The notes below the pieces were generated by a model, which ran no database searches, had not been told where the DNA came from, and worked only from the letters and a program-made list of their open reading frames with translations. The translations under genes and the position numbers were made by a program. 64,000 nt of DNA from Mycolicibacterium malmesburyense. GTDB taxonomy: Bacteria > Actinomycetota > Actinomycetes > Mycobacteriales > Mycobacteriaceae. Positions 48,247-58,327 of this stretch are shown here, piece after piece. Numbering within the stretch: the stretch's first letter is position 1; the number at the start of each line of letters is the position of its first letter. The stretch is taken from positions 62,001-126,000 of the forward strand of contig NZ_CVTB01000280.1 in NCBI RefSeq assembly GCF_001050015.1. The letters are read 5' to 3'.

Positions 48247-48711
48247 GTGAGCGATTTGGAGATGAGCGAGTCGATTCATGTGGCGGCCGTCCCCGACAGG
48301 TTGTACGAGATGGTCTCGGACGTGACCCGGATGGGCGAGTGGAGCCCGATCTGCCGGGCCTGTTGGTGGGACGAGGGGGACGGTCCGCGCGTGGGCGCGT
48401 GGTTCACCGGCCGCAACGAGACACCCGAACGCACGTGGGAGACCCGCTCGCAGGTGGTCGCCGCCGAACCCGGGCGCGAGTTCGCGTGGGAGGTTAACGA
48501 CGGCTGGGTCCACTGGGGCTACACCTTCGAGCCCGAAGACGGCGGGACACGGCTCACCGAGCACTGGGAGCTGCGACCCAAAGGCATCGCGGGCTTTCGC
48601 GAGCGGTTCGGCGACCAGGCCGACGCGCAGATCGCCGAACGTCGTGAGGCGGCGCGCACCGGCATCCCCGCGACGTTGGCGGCGATCAAGGAGGCCGCCG
48701 AAACCGGTTGA
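48247..48711 (+). CDS. SRPBCC-family (polyketide cyclase/START-like) protein
   Basis: The 154-aa protein has the SRPBCC fold pattern: an early 'ESIHVAAVPDRLYEMVSDVTRMGEWSP' split by helices, 'FEPEDGGTRLTEHWEL', and a long C-terminal helix. These helix-grip proteins bind hydrophobic ligands such as sterols, polyketides or lipids. GTG 48247 has a CAGACT hexamer ending 6 nt upstream and no ribosome site, so it may be leaderless. It shares the KstR-type operator with the divergent SDR 2, hinting at sterol or lipid handling. Confidence 0.82.
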   Translation: MSDLEMSESIHVAAVPDRLYEMVSDVTRMGEWSPICRACWWDEGDGPRVGAWFTGRNETPERTWETRSQVVAAEPGREFAWEVNDGWVHWGYTFEPEDGGTRLTEHWELRPKGIAGFRERFGDQADAQIAERREAARTGIPATLAAIKEAAETG

Positions 48712-48757
48712 GCTGTCGGTAGTTTGGTGCGCCGACAGCGGGCGGGCCAGCAATTGT

Positions 48758-48824
48758 CCGGTGTGCAACCAGATCGCTCAATCACGGCTTTCACGTGGTT
48801 CCGCCGATCTGAGTGCACACCAGG
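48758..48824. repeat. Diverged copy of the 10517-type hairpin
   Basis: Left arm CGGTGTGCAACCAGATCG (from 48759) and right arm (complement CTGGTGTGCACTCAGATCG, ending near 48823) pair with two or three mismatches. GTGTGCACTCAGATCG is shared with the element at 10517-10582. It again lies between convergent genes (SRPBCC and alpha/beta hydrolase), with a longer loop. Confidence 0.75.
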
Positions 48825-48841
48825 CGAGACGGCGGGGATGC

Positions 48842-49567
48842 TCATGCGTAGATGGTGTCGACGGCGTCGATGTGTGTACGCACCAGGGCCGGATAGCGCT
48901 CGCGGTCGGGCCGGAAGATGTCGTGCGGCGAATCGTCGAACACGTGCAGCGACGCCGCCGGGAACAGTTCCTGATAGCGGTCCCACGCGGCGTCGGAGAT
49001 CAGCGGACTGTTCGGGCTGCGCACCACCAACAACGGTGGTTGCCACTGCGCCAGCGGCTCCCAGAACGACCGCCGGCGCGCGGCGCGAAAGATCGCCTCT
49101 CCGGCGGCACGGTTGACGCGCTCGTGCACCGGCGTGCCCCGCCAGCGGCCGTCGAGCAGGAACGTCGAGACCTCCGGCGGCAGCGTGATCTCCTCGGGCA
49201 CGTAGTCGCCGATCGAGATCGAGCGAACCCGCCGACGATGCGCGAGAGCCCACGTCAGCGCGTAGGGGGTGCCCCGGCTGAAGGTCATCAGGTGGACCGG
49301 ACCGTCGGTGACCGCGTCGACCACCGCGGCGACGTCGCCGCCCAGAATCACTGAGTCGTAACCGCTTTCGGGTGCGCTGCTGCGGCCGTGCCCGCGCAGA
49401 TCGACGACCACCGTGCGCCGGCCGAACAGCGACAACACCTCGGTGTAGTCGTCGGCGACGTCGGTGAAGCCGGGCACGAAGACCAGCGGCGCTCCGCGGT
49501 CCGGCCCGCCGGAGTCCAGGTAGTGCAGGCGCGCACCCGCGTTGGTTGTGAACCGTGATTCGACCAT
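48842..49567 (-). CDS. Alpha/beta-fold hydrolase with atypical nucleophile elbow
   Basis: The 241-aa protein has the alpha/beta-hydrolase opening 'FVPGFTDVADDY', 'VVDLRGHGRS' and a C-terminal 'FDDSPHDIFRPD' with candidate catalytic His. The elbow reads 'TFSRG' instead of the usual G-x-S-x-G, so Ser is retained but the first Gly is replaced by Thr. Such variants are still active in some members. ATG 49567 (MVESRF) was preferred to 49576. The substrate is unknown. It is convergent with the SRPBCC gene across the hairpin element. Confidence 0.8.
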   Translation of the reverse strand: MVESRFTTNAGARLHYLDSGGPDRGAPLVFVPGFTDVADDYTEVLSLFGRRTVVVDLRGHGRSSAPESGYDSVILGGDVAAVVDAVTDGPVHLMTFSRGTPYALTWALAHRRRVRSISIGDYVPEEITLPPEVSTFLLDGRWRGTPVHERVNRAAGEAIFRAARRRSFWEPLAQWQPPLLVVRSPNSPLISDAAWDRYQELFPAASLHVFDDSPHDIFRPDRERYPALVRTHIDAVDTIYA

Positions 49568-49652
49568 CAGCACCACCTTGCCCGGTCGGCGCCGTCAAAC
49601 GCATGCGAATCGCCGGTGCGAGGAGGACCCTGGTTATCGGAAGGTGATTGCT

Positions 49653-49931
49653 ATGTACGACAAGGTTCAAGACAACGCCTGGCACATCGACATCGAGTTC
49701 AACGAGGACGACACCCACACCCACGCGACCGTGCGCGCCACCCGCGACGACGGCGAGACCGTGACCGCTCAGGGCGACGCCTATCGCAATCCGAAAGATT
49801 CGGCGCAGCCGCTGGTGGGCGAGGAGATCGCGGCGGCCAGGGGATTGATCGCGCTCGGCGCCGAACTGCTCCAGCGGGCGTCGTCACAGATCGAGCAGAG
49901 TACGCACCAGCCCGTCCACCTGGTGCGCTGA
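49653..49931 (+). CDS. DUF1876 domain protein
   Basis: The 92-aa acidic protein ('WHIDIEFNEDDTHTHATVRAT' region, then 'GEEIAAARGLIALGAELLQ') is a complete DUF1876 domain, a small dsRBD-like fold found in actinobacteria. ATG 49653 follows GGAAGG at 49639-49644; a GTG at 49645 is also possible. Function unknown; several mycobacterial members respond to stress. It is convergent with the 3beta-HSD gene (10-bp gap) and divergent from the alpha/beta hydrolase. Confidence 0.82.
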   Translation: MYDKVQDNAWHIDIEFNEDDTHTHATVRATRDDGETVTAQGDAYRNPKDSAQPLVGEEIAAARGLIALGAELLQRASSQIEQSTHQPVHLVR

Positions 49932-49941
49932 CGGCGGCGGA

Positions 49942-51054
49942 TCAGCCTTCGGGGGGTGCGGCCGCCGCGACGCTCACCGCGGGCTCGTTCGACGCGCTCT
50001 TCATCTGGTTGAACAGCTCGACGTAGTAGGGCAGGCATTCGGCCATCGCTTGTTCGGTGGTGAACAGCGGCCGGTATCCGAGGTCGCGTTCGGCCTTGGC
50101 GATCGAGAAGTAGTTGTCTAGGTAAAGGCGTTCCACCCCAAGCGGTTCGACCATCGGCTTGGGCAGCCCGAAGCGGAAGTGCAGCCACTGCCAGACGGTC
50201 ATCGCGAACCACACCAGGCGGCCCGGCACGCGGATCTTCGGGTAGCGCTGTCCGCAGGCCTCGACGACGGGCCTGGAGAACTCGAACATGTTGATCGGAT
50301 CGCCGTCGTTGATGAAGTACGCCTGCCCCGGGGCGGTACCGCTTGGGACGAGATGCTGGGCGGCGAGGATGAAGCCGTGAATCAGGTTGTGCACGTAGGA
50401 GTTGTCGAGTTTGACGTTCTTGCTGCCGACCAACACCTTGACGTGTCCGGCCAGCACGCTCTCGAACACCTTGCGGAACATCGTCTGGTCTCCGCGGCCC
50501 CAGATCCCGCTGGGGCGGATCGAGCAGGTCAGCAGACCGTCGACTCCGTTGGCGGCCAACACGAACTTCTCCGCTGCGACTTTGGTCTCGGTGTAGAGGT
50601 CGTTGAATCGCTCGGTGTACGGGAGGGTTTCGTCCCCGCCGGAGATGCGCCTGCCGCCCATCACCACGCTGTTGGACGCCGTGTAGACGAACCGCTTCAC
50701 GCCGACGGCGCGAGCGGCGCGCACGAGGTTTTCGGTGCCGGTGACGTTGATCGCGAAGCTGCGCTTGCGGTACTCGTCGGTGACCGACGCGCCGCCCATC
50801 AGGTCGATGATCGCGGCGGTGTGGAACACGGTGTCGATGCCGGCGACGGCCGCCGCCACCTGCTCGGCATCGCAGATGTCGCCTTCGACGACCTCCAACC
50901 CGGGACGCGCCGGCAGCGGAGAGGGGGCCCGGTCGAAGGAGCGGACCTCGTGTCCGCGCTCGAGCAGTTCGGTCACCAGGTTGGCGCCGACGAATCCGGA
51001 TCCGCCCGTGACGAGTACCCGGCCCAGTTCGGTGGTCAGCGTTGAGTCACCCAT
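49942..51054 (-). CDS. 3-beta-hydroxysteroid dehydrogenase/isomerase
   Basis: The 370-aa extended SDR has 'TGGSGFVGANL' (16-26) for NAD and the catalytic 'YTETK' (154-158). Order and sequence fit Rv1106c, the cholesterol 3beta-HSD that oxidises cholesterol to cholest-4-en-3-one, the first catabolic step. A KstR-type operator lies 16 bp before the start. In M. smegmatis the equivalent gene is reported to have a KstR-dependent promoter, so regulation by KstR is expected here. Its C-terminal tail is Ala/Pro-rich and not part of the catalytic fold. Confidence 0.9.
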   Translation of the reverse strand: MGDSTLTTELGRVLVTGGSGFVGANLVTELLERGHEVRSFDRAPSPLPARPGLEVVEGDICDAEQVAAAVAGIDTVFHTAAIIDLMGGASVTDEYRKRSFAINVTGTENLVRAARAVGVKRFVYTASNSVVMGGRRISGGDETLPYTERFNDLYTETKVAAEKFVLAANGVDGLLTCSIRPSGIWGRGDQTMFRKVFESVLAGHVKVLVGSKNVKLDNSYVHNLIHGFILAAQHLVPSGTAPGQAYFINDGDPINMFEFSRPVVEACGQRYPKIRVPGRLVWFAMTVWQWLHFRFGLPKPMVEPLGVERLYLDNYFSIAKAERDLGYRPLFTTEQAMAECLPYYVELFNQMKSASNEPAVSVAAAAPPEG

Positions 51055-51069
51055 GGCGAGCAGAGTAAC

Positions 51070-51083
51070 TGAAACGTGTTACA
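51070..51083. promoter_or_regulatory. KstR-type operator of the 3beta-HSD gene
   Basis: TGAAACGTGTTACA matches TNNAACNNGTTNNA and is embedded in a longer inverted repeat (GTAACTGAAAC and TTACAGTTTC). It lies 16 bp upstream of the 3beta-HSD start, the expected place for repression by KstR. Confidence 0.8.
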
Positions 51084-51117
51084 GTTTCGACCCTTGCGGC
51101 CGCAATTGCTTGCTTTG

Positions 51118-51330
51118 TCAACTTTCGTCGGGCTCTTTGGCCGCCAGCACCGCTTCGATGCGCTTACGAGCTCCAGCTAAGTGTTCTTCGCAGCGTTTAG
51201 CCAGTTCTTCGCCGCGTTCCCACAATTTTAGCGATGCATCCAGGTCAAGCCCGCCCTGCTCGAGCTGCTGGACGACAGCGACCAATTCCTCCCGCGCTTC
51301 CTCGTACCCCAGTTCACTAATGGGCTTCAT
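51118..51330 (-). CDS. xseB: Exodeoxyribonuclease VII small subunit
   Basis: The 70-aa helical protein ('[20 protein letters not shown]' then '[18 protein letters not shown]') is the ExoVII small subunit, which binds XseA to form the single-strand exonuclease. ATG 51330 overlaps the end of xseA by 14 bp (51317-51330), so the two are translationally coupled. The codons beyond 51330 belong to another frame. It lies 34 bp from the 3beta-HSD operator. Confidence 0.92.
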   Translation of the reverse strand: MKPISELGYEEAREELVAVVQQLEQGGLDLDASLKLWERGEELAKRCEEHLAGARKRIEAVLAAKEPDES

Positions 51331-52564
51331 TTTCTGCCCCTTCCGGTCCCTCGCTGATCGCGGTGATCGCTCCATCGGCCACTCGCACGCGCAACCGCAC
51401 CCCCTCGGCGGCGTCGGCGGTGCTGCGCAACACCTGGGCGTCAGGCATCGTCTGCACGACCGCATAGCCGCGCGCCAGCGTCTGCGCCGGCCCCAGTGTG
51501 CCCAGCCGCGCCGACAGGTGTTCGATGCGATCGGTCTCGACGGCCACCAGTCGGGTGATGTCCCGGCGGGCGGTGGTGCGCAGCCGGTCGACCTCGTCGC
51601 CGCGCGCGGAGATCGCCGCCAGCGGCTGCGCCAGCACGGGTCTGCTGCGCAACTGATCCAGGGCGTGCTGCTCGCGGTTCACCCAGTTGCGCAACGCTTG
51701 TCCACCGCGCCGGCACAGGTCGGTGATGTAGGCCTGTTCGGCGGCGGCGTCGGGGACGATGCGCTTGGCCGCATCGGTCGGTGTCGCGGCGCGCAGGTCG
51801 GCGACCAGGTCGCACAGCGGATTGTCGGGTTCGTGTCCGATCGCGCTGACCACGGGCGTGGTGCACTTGGCGATCTCGCGGCACAGCGTCTCGTCGTAGA
51901 ACGGCAGCAGGTCCTCGATGCCGCCACCGCCGCGGGCGATGACGATCACGTCGACGTCGGGGTCCGCGTCGAGTCCACGCAGCGCCTCGACCACCTGCGG
52001 AACCGTGTTCGGGCCCTGCACGGCGGTGTTGCGGACCGCGAACCGCACCGCGGGCCAGCGGCCGGTGGCCACCGAGATGACGTCGTGTTCGGCGTGGCTG
52101 CCGCGGCTGGTGATGAGCCCGATCGTGTTCGGCAGGAACGGAATCGGCCGCTTGAGCCGCGGGTCGAAGAGGCCCTCGGCGTGCAACAGCTGACGCAGGC
52201 GTTCGATGCGCGCCAACAGCTCACCGACGCCGACCGCACGAATCTGGTTGACCCGCAACGAGAACGAACCGCGGCCGACGAAGAAGTTCGGCCGTCCCAG
52301 CATGACCACCCGGGTGCCCTCGGTGAGCTTCACCGGCGCATTGAGCACCAGCTCGCGCGGGCAGGTGATCGACAGCGACATGTCGACCGATGGGTCGCGC
52401 AGGGTGATGTAGGCGGTGCCGGAGTTCGGCCGCGTCGACAGCTGGGCGACCTGCCCCTCGACCCAGACCGTTCCGAGTCGCTCGATCCAGTCCTTGATCT
52501 TCATCGACACGGAGCGGACCGGAAACGGGTTCTCCGGCGACTGGCCCTGCTCGGCGTCGGTCAT
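51317..52564 (-). CDS. xseA: Exodeoxyribonuclease VII large subunit
   Basis: The 415-aa catalytic subunit has the OB-fold N-terminus ('[19 protein letters not shown]' in segments) and the nuclease region with '[15 protein letters not shown]' and '[10 protein letters not shown]', typical of XseA. It degrades single-stranded DNA from both ends in repair. It is slightly shorter than the E. coli protein, as is usual in mycobacteria. Upstream lies the Rv1109c-like gene on the same strand with a 22-bp gap. Confidence 0.94.
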   Translation of the reverse strand: MTDAEQGQSPENPFPVRSVSMKIKDWIERLGTVWVEGQVAQLSTRPNSGTAYITLRDPSVDMSLSITCPRELVLNAPVKLTEGTRVVMLGRPNFFVGRGSFSLRVNQIRAVGVGELLARIERLRQLLHAEGLFDPRLKRPIPFLPNTIGLITSRGSHAEHDVISVATGRWPAVRFAVRNTAVQGPNTVPQVVEALRGLDADPDVDVIVIARGGGGIEDLLPFYDETLCREIAKCTTPVVSAIGHEPDNPLCDLVADLRAATPTDAAKRIVPDAAAEQAYITDLCRRGGQALRNWVNREQHALDQLRSRPVLAQPLAAISARGDEVDRLRTTARRDITRLVAVETDRIEHLSARLGTLGPAQTLARGYAVVQTMPDAQVLRSTADAAEGVRLRVRVADGAITAISEGPEGAENEAH

Positions 52565-52586
52565 ATTCCCAGCCCCGCTGGGGTCG

Positions 52587-53156
52587 TCACTTCGCGGACG
52601 CGCGGGTGATCCTGTTGGCGAGCAGCGTCTGGAACGGTGCGCGGCCCTTGGTGGCCTCCTCGTAGGCCAGCAGCGCCTCGAGGTCGGCCACGCGCAGCGT
52701 GTTCAGCCGCGCCCGCAGCTGAGCCAGCGTCAGTGACTCGTAGTCGAGTTCGCTGACGATCTCGGGGGCCTCACCGATGGCCAGGCCGCCGTCCTCTCCG
52801 TCGCCGTCGGAGGTGGTCTGCGGCTCACCGTTGCTGAACAGCGCGAATCGGCCCTCGGTCATGCGCTCGCCGTCGCCGGGGGCCTCGGAACTTGCGCTGT
52901 CGGAGTCGTCGAGATCCTCGTCGAAGGTGGCCCACTCGGGCTGCTCGTCCTTGGGCGGGAAGATCGACTCGAGCGTCTCGTCACCCCTGTTGACCAGGTC
53001 GGCGACGTCCTGCTGGACCTTCATCACCAGGTGCGCGAGCGAACTGACGACCGTCATCGGGTACATCAGGATGGTCTGGGGCAGCTTGCGGGTTTCCTCG
53101 ATGGCGGTGACCGCCGCGCCAACCAGCAGACGGACCCCATACGGTGCGGTTGCCAT
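52587..53156 (-). CDS. Lipid-droplet-associated-type protein (Rv1109c-like)
   Basis: The 189-aa protein has an N-terminal amphipathic/hydrophobic part ('[20 protein letters not shown]', '[18 protein letters not shown]'), an acidic low-complexity middle and a C-terminal helical hairpin ('[21 protein letters not shown]'). Homologs are annotated as lipid-droplet-associated proteins in mycobacteria; the N-terminal amphipathic helix fits surface binding. ATG 53156 (MATAPYG) was chosen over 53162. It is divergent from ispH with 73 bp between starts. Confidence 0.75.
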   Translation of the reverse strand: MATAPYGVRLLVGAAVTAIEETRKLPQTILMYPMTVVSSLAHLVMKVQQDVADLVNRGDETLESIFPPKDEQPEWATFDEDLDDSDSASSEAPGDGERMTEGRFALFSNGEPQTTSDGDGEDGGLAIGEAPEIVSELDYESLTLAQLRARLNTLRVADLEALLAYEEATKGRAPFQTLLANRITRASAK

Positions 53157-53216
53157 GGCCACAGCCTACGGGCGACTTCTCGGCTGGGACGAACGGCCTT
53201 GGAACGGCACTGTGCG

Positions 53217-53222
53217 TACCCT
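53217..53222 (+). promoter_or_regulatory. -10 hexamer for leaderless ispH
   Basis: TACCCT (TANNNT) ends 7 nt before ATG 53230, which lacks a ribosome site. Confidence 0.5.
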
Positions 53223-53229
53223 GGGTGTC

Positions 53230-54231
53230 ATGCCGCCGACTATCAACATGGGGATTCCGGGCGCCTCGCGCTCGGTCGCCGGTGGCGTGACCGGTAAACG
53301 CGTGCTGCTTGCCGAACCGCGGGGGTACTGCGCTGGGGTGGATCGCGCCGTCGAGACCGTCGAGCGTGCGCTGGAGAAACACGGCGCCCCCGTCTACGTG
53401 CGTCACGAGATCGTGCACAACCGCCACGTCGTCGAGACGCTGGCCAAAGCCGGTGCGATCTTCGTCGACGAGACCGACGAGGTGCCCGAAGGCGCGATCG
53501 TGGTGTTCTCGGCCCACGGGGTCGCCCCGACCGTGCACCAGACCGCCAAGGAGCGCGACCTCAAGGTCATCGACGCGACCTGCCCACTGGTCACCAAGGT
53601 CCACAACGAGGCCAAGCGGTTCGCCAGGGACGACTACGACATCCTGCTGATCGGTCACGAGGGCCACGAGGAGGTCATCGGCACCGCCGGCGAGGCGCCC
53701 GACCATGTGCAGCTTGTCGACGGGCCGGACTCCGTCGACAACGTCACCGTGCGCGACGAGAACAAGGTGATCTGGCTGTCGCAGACCACGCTCAGCGTCG
53801 ACGAGACCATGGAGACGGTGCGCCGGCTGCGGGAGAAGTTCCCGACGCTGCAGGACCCCCCGAGCGACGACATCTGTTACGCCACCCAGAACCGCCAGGT
53901 CGCGGTCAAGGCGATGGCGCCCGAATGCGAGTTGGTGATCGTCGTCGGTTCACGCAACTCGTCGAACTCCGTGCGCCTGGTCGAGGTCGCGCTGGGCGCC
54001 GGATCGGACGCGGCGCACCTGGTCGACTACGCCGACGACATCGACCCCGCATGGCTCGACGGCGTGACGACCATCGGCGTCACCTCGGGTGCGTCGGTGC
54101 CGGAGATCCTGGTGCGCGGAGTGCTCGAGCGGCTGGCCGACTACGGCTACGACACCGTGCAACCGGTGACGACGGCCAACGAGACGCTCGTGTTCGCGTT
54201 GCCGAGGGAGATTCGTCCCGCCCGCGCGTAA
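53230..54231 (+). CDS. ispH: 4-hydroxy-3-methylbut-2-enyl diphosphate reductase IspH (LytB2)
   Basis: The 333-aa iron-sulfur enzyme has the three cluster cysteines Cys34 ('RGYCAGV'), Cys118 ('DATCPLV') and Cys216 ('ICYATQNR'), and 'HEIVHN' and 'SAHGVAP' with the substrate histidines. It makes IPP and DMAPP in the last step of the MEP pathway. The start at 53230 is supported by the -10 at 53217. A downstream penicillin-binding lipoprotein starts 11 bp later, probably on the same transcript. Confidence 0.94.
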   Translation: MPPTINMGIPGASRSVAGGVTGKRVLLAEPRGYCAGVDRAVETVERALEKHGAPVYVRHEIVHNRHVVETLAKAGAIFVDETDEVPEGAIVVFSAHGVAPTVHQTAKERDLKVIDATCPLVTKVHNEAKRFARDDYDILLIGHEGHEEVIGTAGEAPDHVQLVDGPDSVDNVTVRDENKVIWLSQTTLSVDETMETVRRLREKFPTLQDPPSDDICYATQNRQVAVKAMAPECELVIVVGSRNSSNSVRLVEVALGAGSDAAHLVDYADDIDPAWLDGVTTIGVTSGASVPEILVRGVLERLADYGYDTVQPVTTANETLVFALPREIRPARA

Positions 54232-54242
54232 CCTCGTCGAGC

Positions 54243-56036
54243 GTGCACTCACCGCGAAAATCGTTGGTAAATCTCGCAGTAGCCTCCCGCCCGCTGCTGG
54301 TGGTGGCGCTGATCCTGGCTGCCGCGGGTTGCTCCACCGCCGAAGACCGCCTGAACACCGCGGTGCGGACCTTCGCTGAGGCGTTGTCCAAGGGCGACGC
54401 CGGCGCCGCCGCGGCCGTCACGACCGACCCCGCCGCCGCGACCGACACGCTGACCAAGCTCTTCGAAAGCCTCGGCACCGACCTGCAAGTCGAGGTGGCG
54501 TCGGTGCAACACAACGACGACGAGCCGTCGACCTTCGGCCTCGACACCACGTGGAAGTTCCGCGACGGCGCGACCCAGTGGACGTACACGACGAACGGCA
54601 CCGCCACCGCGTCCGGCGACGACGTCAAGGTCGACTGGGCGCCGGCCACCGTCGCTCCCGGCCTCGACGAGGGGCCGCTGTCCTACAGCACTCTCACTCC
54701 GCAACCGGCCGCACGGGTCCTGGACCGCACCGGGGCAGAACTGCTGACCCAGCACGTCGTGACGCTGATCAACCTGTCGCCGGGAGCGGATGTGGATGCC
54801 GTTGCCGCACTGGTCAATCCGATCGCACCCGGCATCACGGCCGAAACGCTGCGCGCCGACCTCGATGCGGCGGGCGGGAAACCGGTCACGGCCGTCACGC
54901 TCCGCGAGGAGGACCTCGCGCCGATCGAGGCGCAGCTGTCCGCGCTGCCGAGTGTCACGCTCGCACCGCAGACGCGGCTGCTGGCGACCGACAAGGCGCT
55001 GACGTCGCCCACCCTGGCCGGGCTGACGGAGCTGTGGCAACAGCGCACCGACGAGGCTGCCGGGTGGGCCGTCACCGCGCAGACGAGCGCGGGGCCACGC
55101 CGGGTCGGTGGGCAGGACGCGAAACCGGTGGGGGACATCGCCAGCACGTTGGACATCGCCGCGCTGCGCGCCGCCGAGCAGGCATTGGGATCGCTGCCGA
55201 CCCCGGCGGCGCTGGTGGCGATCCAGCCGTCCACCGGGAATCTGTTGGCCGTCGCGCAGAACGCGCCGGCCGACACGCAGGGGCCGATCGCGTTGACCGG
55301 CCTGTATCCGCCGGGTTCGACGTTCAAGACGGTGACGGTCTCGGCAGCGCTGCAAAGCGGCGATGTGACGCCCGACAGCGTGGTCGCCTGTCCGGCCACC
55401 GAGAACATCGAGGGCAGGCAGATTCCGAACGACGACAACTTCGACCTCGGTGAGGTGCCGTTGCACACCGCGTTCGCCCGGTCGTGTAACACCACGATGG
55501 GCCGGCTGGCGGTGAACCTGCCGCCGGACGCGTTGACCAACGCGGCCGCCCAACTCGGCCTCGGCATCGACTACATCGCCCCCGGTATGACGACCGTCAC
55601 GGGCAAGGTGCCGGTCGCGGATACGCCCGCTCTGCGGGTGGAGGAGGGCATCGGCCAGGGCCAGGTCACCGCCTCGCCGTTCGGAATGGCGTTGGTGGCC
55701 GCGGCGCTCGCCCGCGGAGCGGCGCCGGCTCCCGCGATCGTCGAAGGTCAACCCGGAAAGCCCGACCGGACACCGGAACCGGTGCCGACGTCGGTCGCCG
55801 AGCAGGTCAGGTCGATGATGCGCGAAACCGTGACCGGCGGCACCGCTCAACAGCTGCAAGACATCCCGGGGATGCTCGGTAAGACCGGAACCGCCGAGTA
55901 CATCGACGACACCCACGCGCACGGCTGGTTCGTCGGTATCAACGGCGATCTGGCGCTCGCGGTGTTCGTCAGCGACGCGGGCAGCTCCGCTCCGGCGGTG
56001 GACGCCGCGGGCCGCTTCCTACGCGCTGCCGGCTAG
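54243..56036 (+). CDS. Penicillin-binding lipoprotein (PBP-lipo, Rv2864c-like)
   Basis: The 597-aa protein has a signal sequence with lipobox 'AAAGC', an NTF2-like MecA_N domain, a dimerisation region and a transpeptidase domain with SxxK 'STFK' (Ser359), SxN 'SCN' (Ser414) and 'KTG' (Lys547-Gly549). It crosslinks peptidoglycan. In M. tuberculosis the homolog lies near gcpE, another MEP-pathway gene, whereas here one sits beside ispH, so it may be a second copy or a relocated gene. GTG 54243 gives a proper signal sequence; the open frame begins in ispH. Confidence 0.87.
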   Translation: MHSPRKSLVNLAVASRPLLVVALILAAAGCSTAEDRLNTAVRTFAEALSKGDAGAAAAVTTDPAAATDTLTKLFESLGTDLQVEVASVQHNDDEPSTFGLDTTWKFRDGATQWTYTTNGTATASGDDVKVDWAPATVAPGLDEGPLSYSTLTPQPAARVLDRTGAELLTQHVVTLINLSPGADVDAVAALVNPIAPGITAETLRADLDAAGGKPVTAVTLREEDLAPIEAQLSALPSVTLAPQTRLLATDKALTSPTLAGLTELWQQRTDEAAGWAVTAQTSAGPRRVGGQDAKPVGDIASTLDIAALRAAEQALGSLPTPAALVAIQPSTGNLLAVAQNAPADTQGPIALTGLYPPGSTFKTVTVSAALQSGDVTPDSVVACPATENIEGRQIPNDDNFDLGEVPLHTAFARSCNTTMGRLAVNLPPDALTNAAAQLGLGIDYIAPGMTTVTGKVPVADTPALRVEEGIGQGQVTASPFGMALVAAALARGAAPAPAIVEGQPGKPDRTPEPVPTSVAEQVRSMMRETVTGGTAQQLQDIPGMLGKTGTAEYIDDTHAHGWFVGINGDLALAVFVSDAGSSAPAVDAAGRFLRAAG

Positions 56037-57160
56037 ATGTCGTACTCCCAGGAGTCGGCCTCCCAGCCGCGCGGTGCACGGCGGCGGGTGCGGTACTCCG
56101 CGCGGTCGTCGGCCTCCTCGCCGCGGTAGCGCACCCGGGACACCGGGTGGTAATCCCCGTTGCCCGAACCGTTGCCATGGCCGACGCCGTTGCGGCCGTG
56201 CGGTTCGCGGGGTTCGTAACTGTCGAAGCGGCGGCGACGTTCGACGCGGTCCGCGGACCGGTCGAAACCCCTGCGCTCGTAGCCCGCGCGGCGTTCGGAC
56301 GGGGGAGGACCCGGCTGACGCGGGTTGGGCGTGCGTGGCCTGCGCCGAGGCTCGGGCCCTGGCGCCGGCTCGGCGTGCCTGCCGGCGCGGGGACGCCGCG
56401 GACGCTCGACCGGTTCGATGAGTTCGGTATCGGGCGGTCGGACATGGCGCGACCGCGACGGCGCGCTTCGCTTCGCCGGTCGGCCGCTGCGGTTCGACGC
56501 CGACCTGGTCCGCGACGCCGTTCTGTCGGCCCGGGCCGCCCGGGGCGCATTTTGGGGACGCCTGCGGCGCGGCGGGGCCGCGACCTCGTCGTCCTCGTCA
56601 CGGTGCTGGAAGGCCAGCAGCGATTTGATTTTCGCCACAGTCGCCGCCGCAGCCGTCGCCACCGTCGAGGCGAGCGCGGATCGCGGCGCCTCGGCGTCCT
56701 CGTTCGCCGACGGTGATGCGCGGCGGGTCGACATCCCGATGTACCAGCGGCCTATGCCGATCAGCAGCACCGCCGCCGAGGTGAAGAACATCAGGGGGAA
56801 GCGTTCGATCAGGGGGTAGCCGCAGTTGATCGCCAGATCCTTGACGCCGGTGAACTGGCCGCCGGTGAACAGGAAGTAGGCGCCGGGCACGGTGACGAAC
56901 AGGAGCAGGGGCGGCTGGATGACCGCGGTGAACACCGCCTGTTGCCGGACCGCCAGAACGGCAGCGAGGCAGCCGAGGACGTAGCAGACTGCGAAAACCG
57001 TGCCGAGTTCCTTGCTGCCCGACCCGGCGTCGAACGCGAACCCGATCGTGGTTGCGGTGACCGCGATCAACACAGCACCCCACCCGGGCACACCGGGAAA
57101 ATTGGGATGCGCGGAGCGGTGGTCGGCGGCAACCGCCGACCGTGCGCGCTGTGCTGACAC
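56033..57160 (-). CDS. DUF6542 membrane protein with Arg-rich tail (Rv1111c-like)
   Basis: From GTG 57160 the protein has 375 aa. Its first about 155 residues hold four to five hydrophobic helices ('GWGAVLIAVTATTIGFAF', 'GTVFAVCYVLGCLAAVLAV', 'PLLLFVTVPGAYFLF', 'MFFTSAAVLLIGIGRWY'). The rest is a highly charged Arg/Pro/Glu-rich tail without defined domains, probably cytoplasmic. This matches the mycobacterial DUF6542 family. The frame stays open to 58201 through ychF antisense, which was rejected. Function unknown; a division or envelope role has been guessed from such tails but is unproven. Stop overlaps the PBP stop by 4 bp. Confidence 0.8.
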   Translation of the reverse strand: MSAQRARSAVAADHRSAHPNFPGVPGWGAVLIAVTATTIGFAFDAGSGSKELGTVFAVCYVLGCLAAVLAVRQQAVFTAVIQPPLLLFVTVPGAYFLFTGGQFTGVKDLAINCGYPLIERFPLMFFTSAAVLLIGIGRWYIGMSTRRASPSANEDAEAPRSALASTVATAAAATVAKIKSLLAFQHRDEDDEVAAPPRRRRPQNAPRAARADRTASRTRSASNRSGRPAKRSAPSRSRHVRPPDTELIEPVERPRRPRAGRHAEPAPGPEPRRRPRTPNPRQPGPPPSERRAGYERRGFDRSADRVERRRRFDSYEPREPHGRNGVGHGNGSGNGDYHPVSRVRYRGEEADDRAEYRTRRRAPRGWEADSWEYDI

Positions 57161-57244
57161 AGGTAGACCGTACCGGCTTTCACTCCGTGTGGCCGTCAGC
57201 GCGGTTCTGGCGTGCCCGTCACGGTCTTTTAGACTCTGGACCCT

Positions 57245-58318
<1,074 letters not shown>

Positions 58319-58327
58319 GGCGATCGG

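Noticed and set aside
45290..51054. mazEF-type toxin-antitoxin genes near perM
   Set aside because: Expected from the M. tuberculosis order as I recall it, but no small MazF/MazE-like frame was found; the space holds SDR, SRPBCC, hydrolase and DUF1876 genes.
50735..52609. 624-codon plus-strand open frame
   Set aside because: Antisense to xseA, xseB and 3beta-HSD, all confidently identified.
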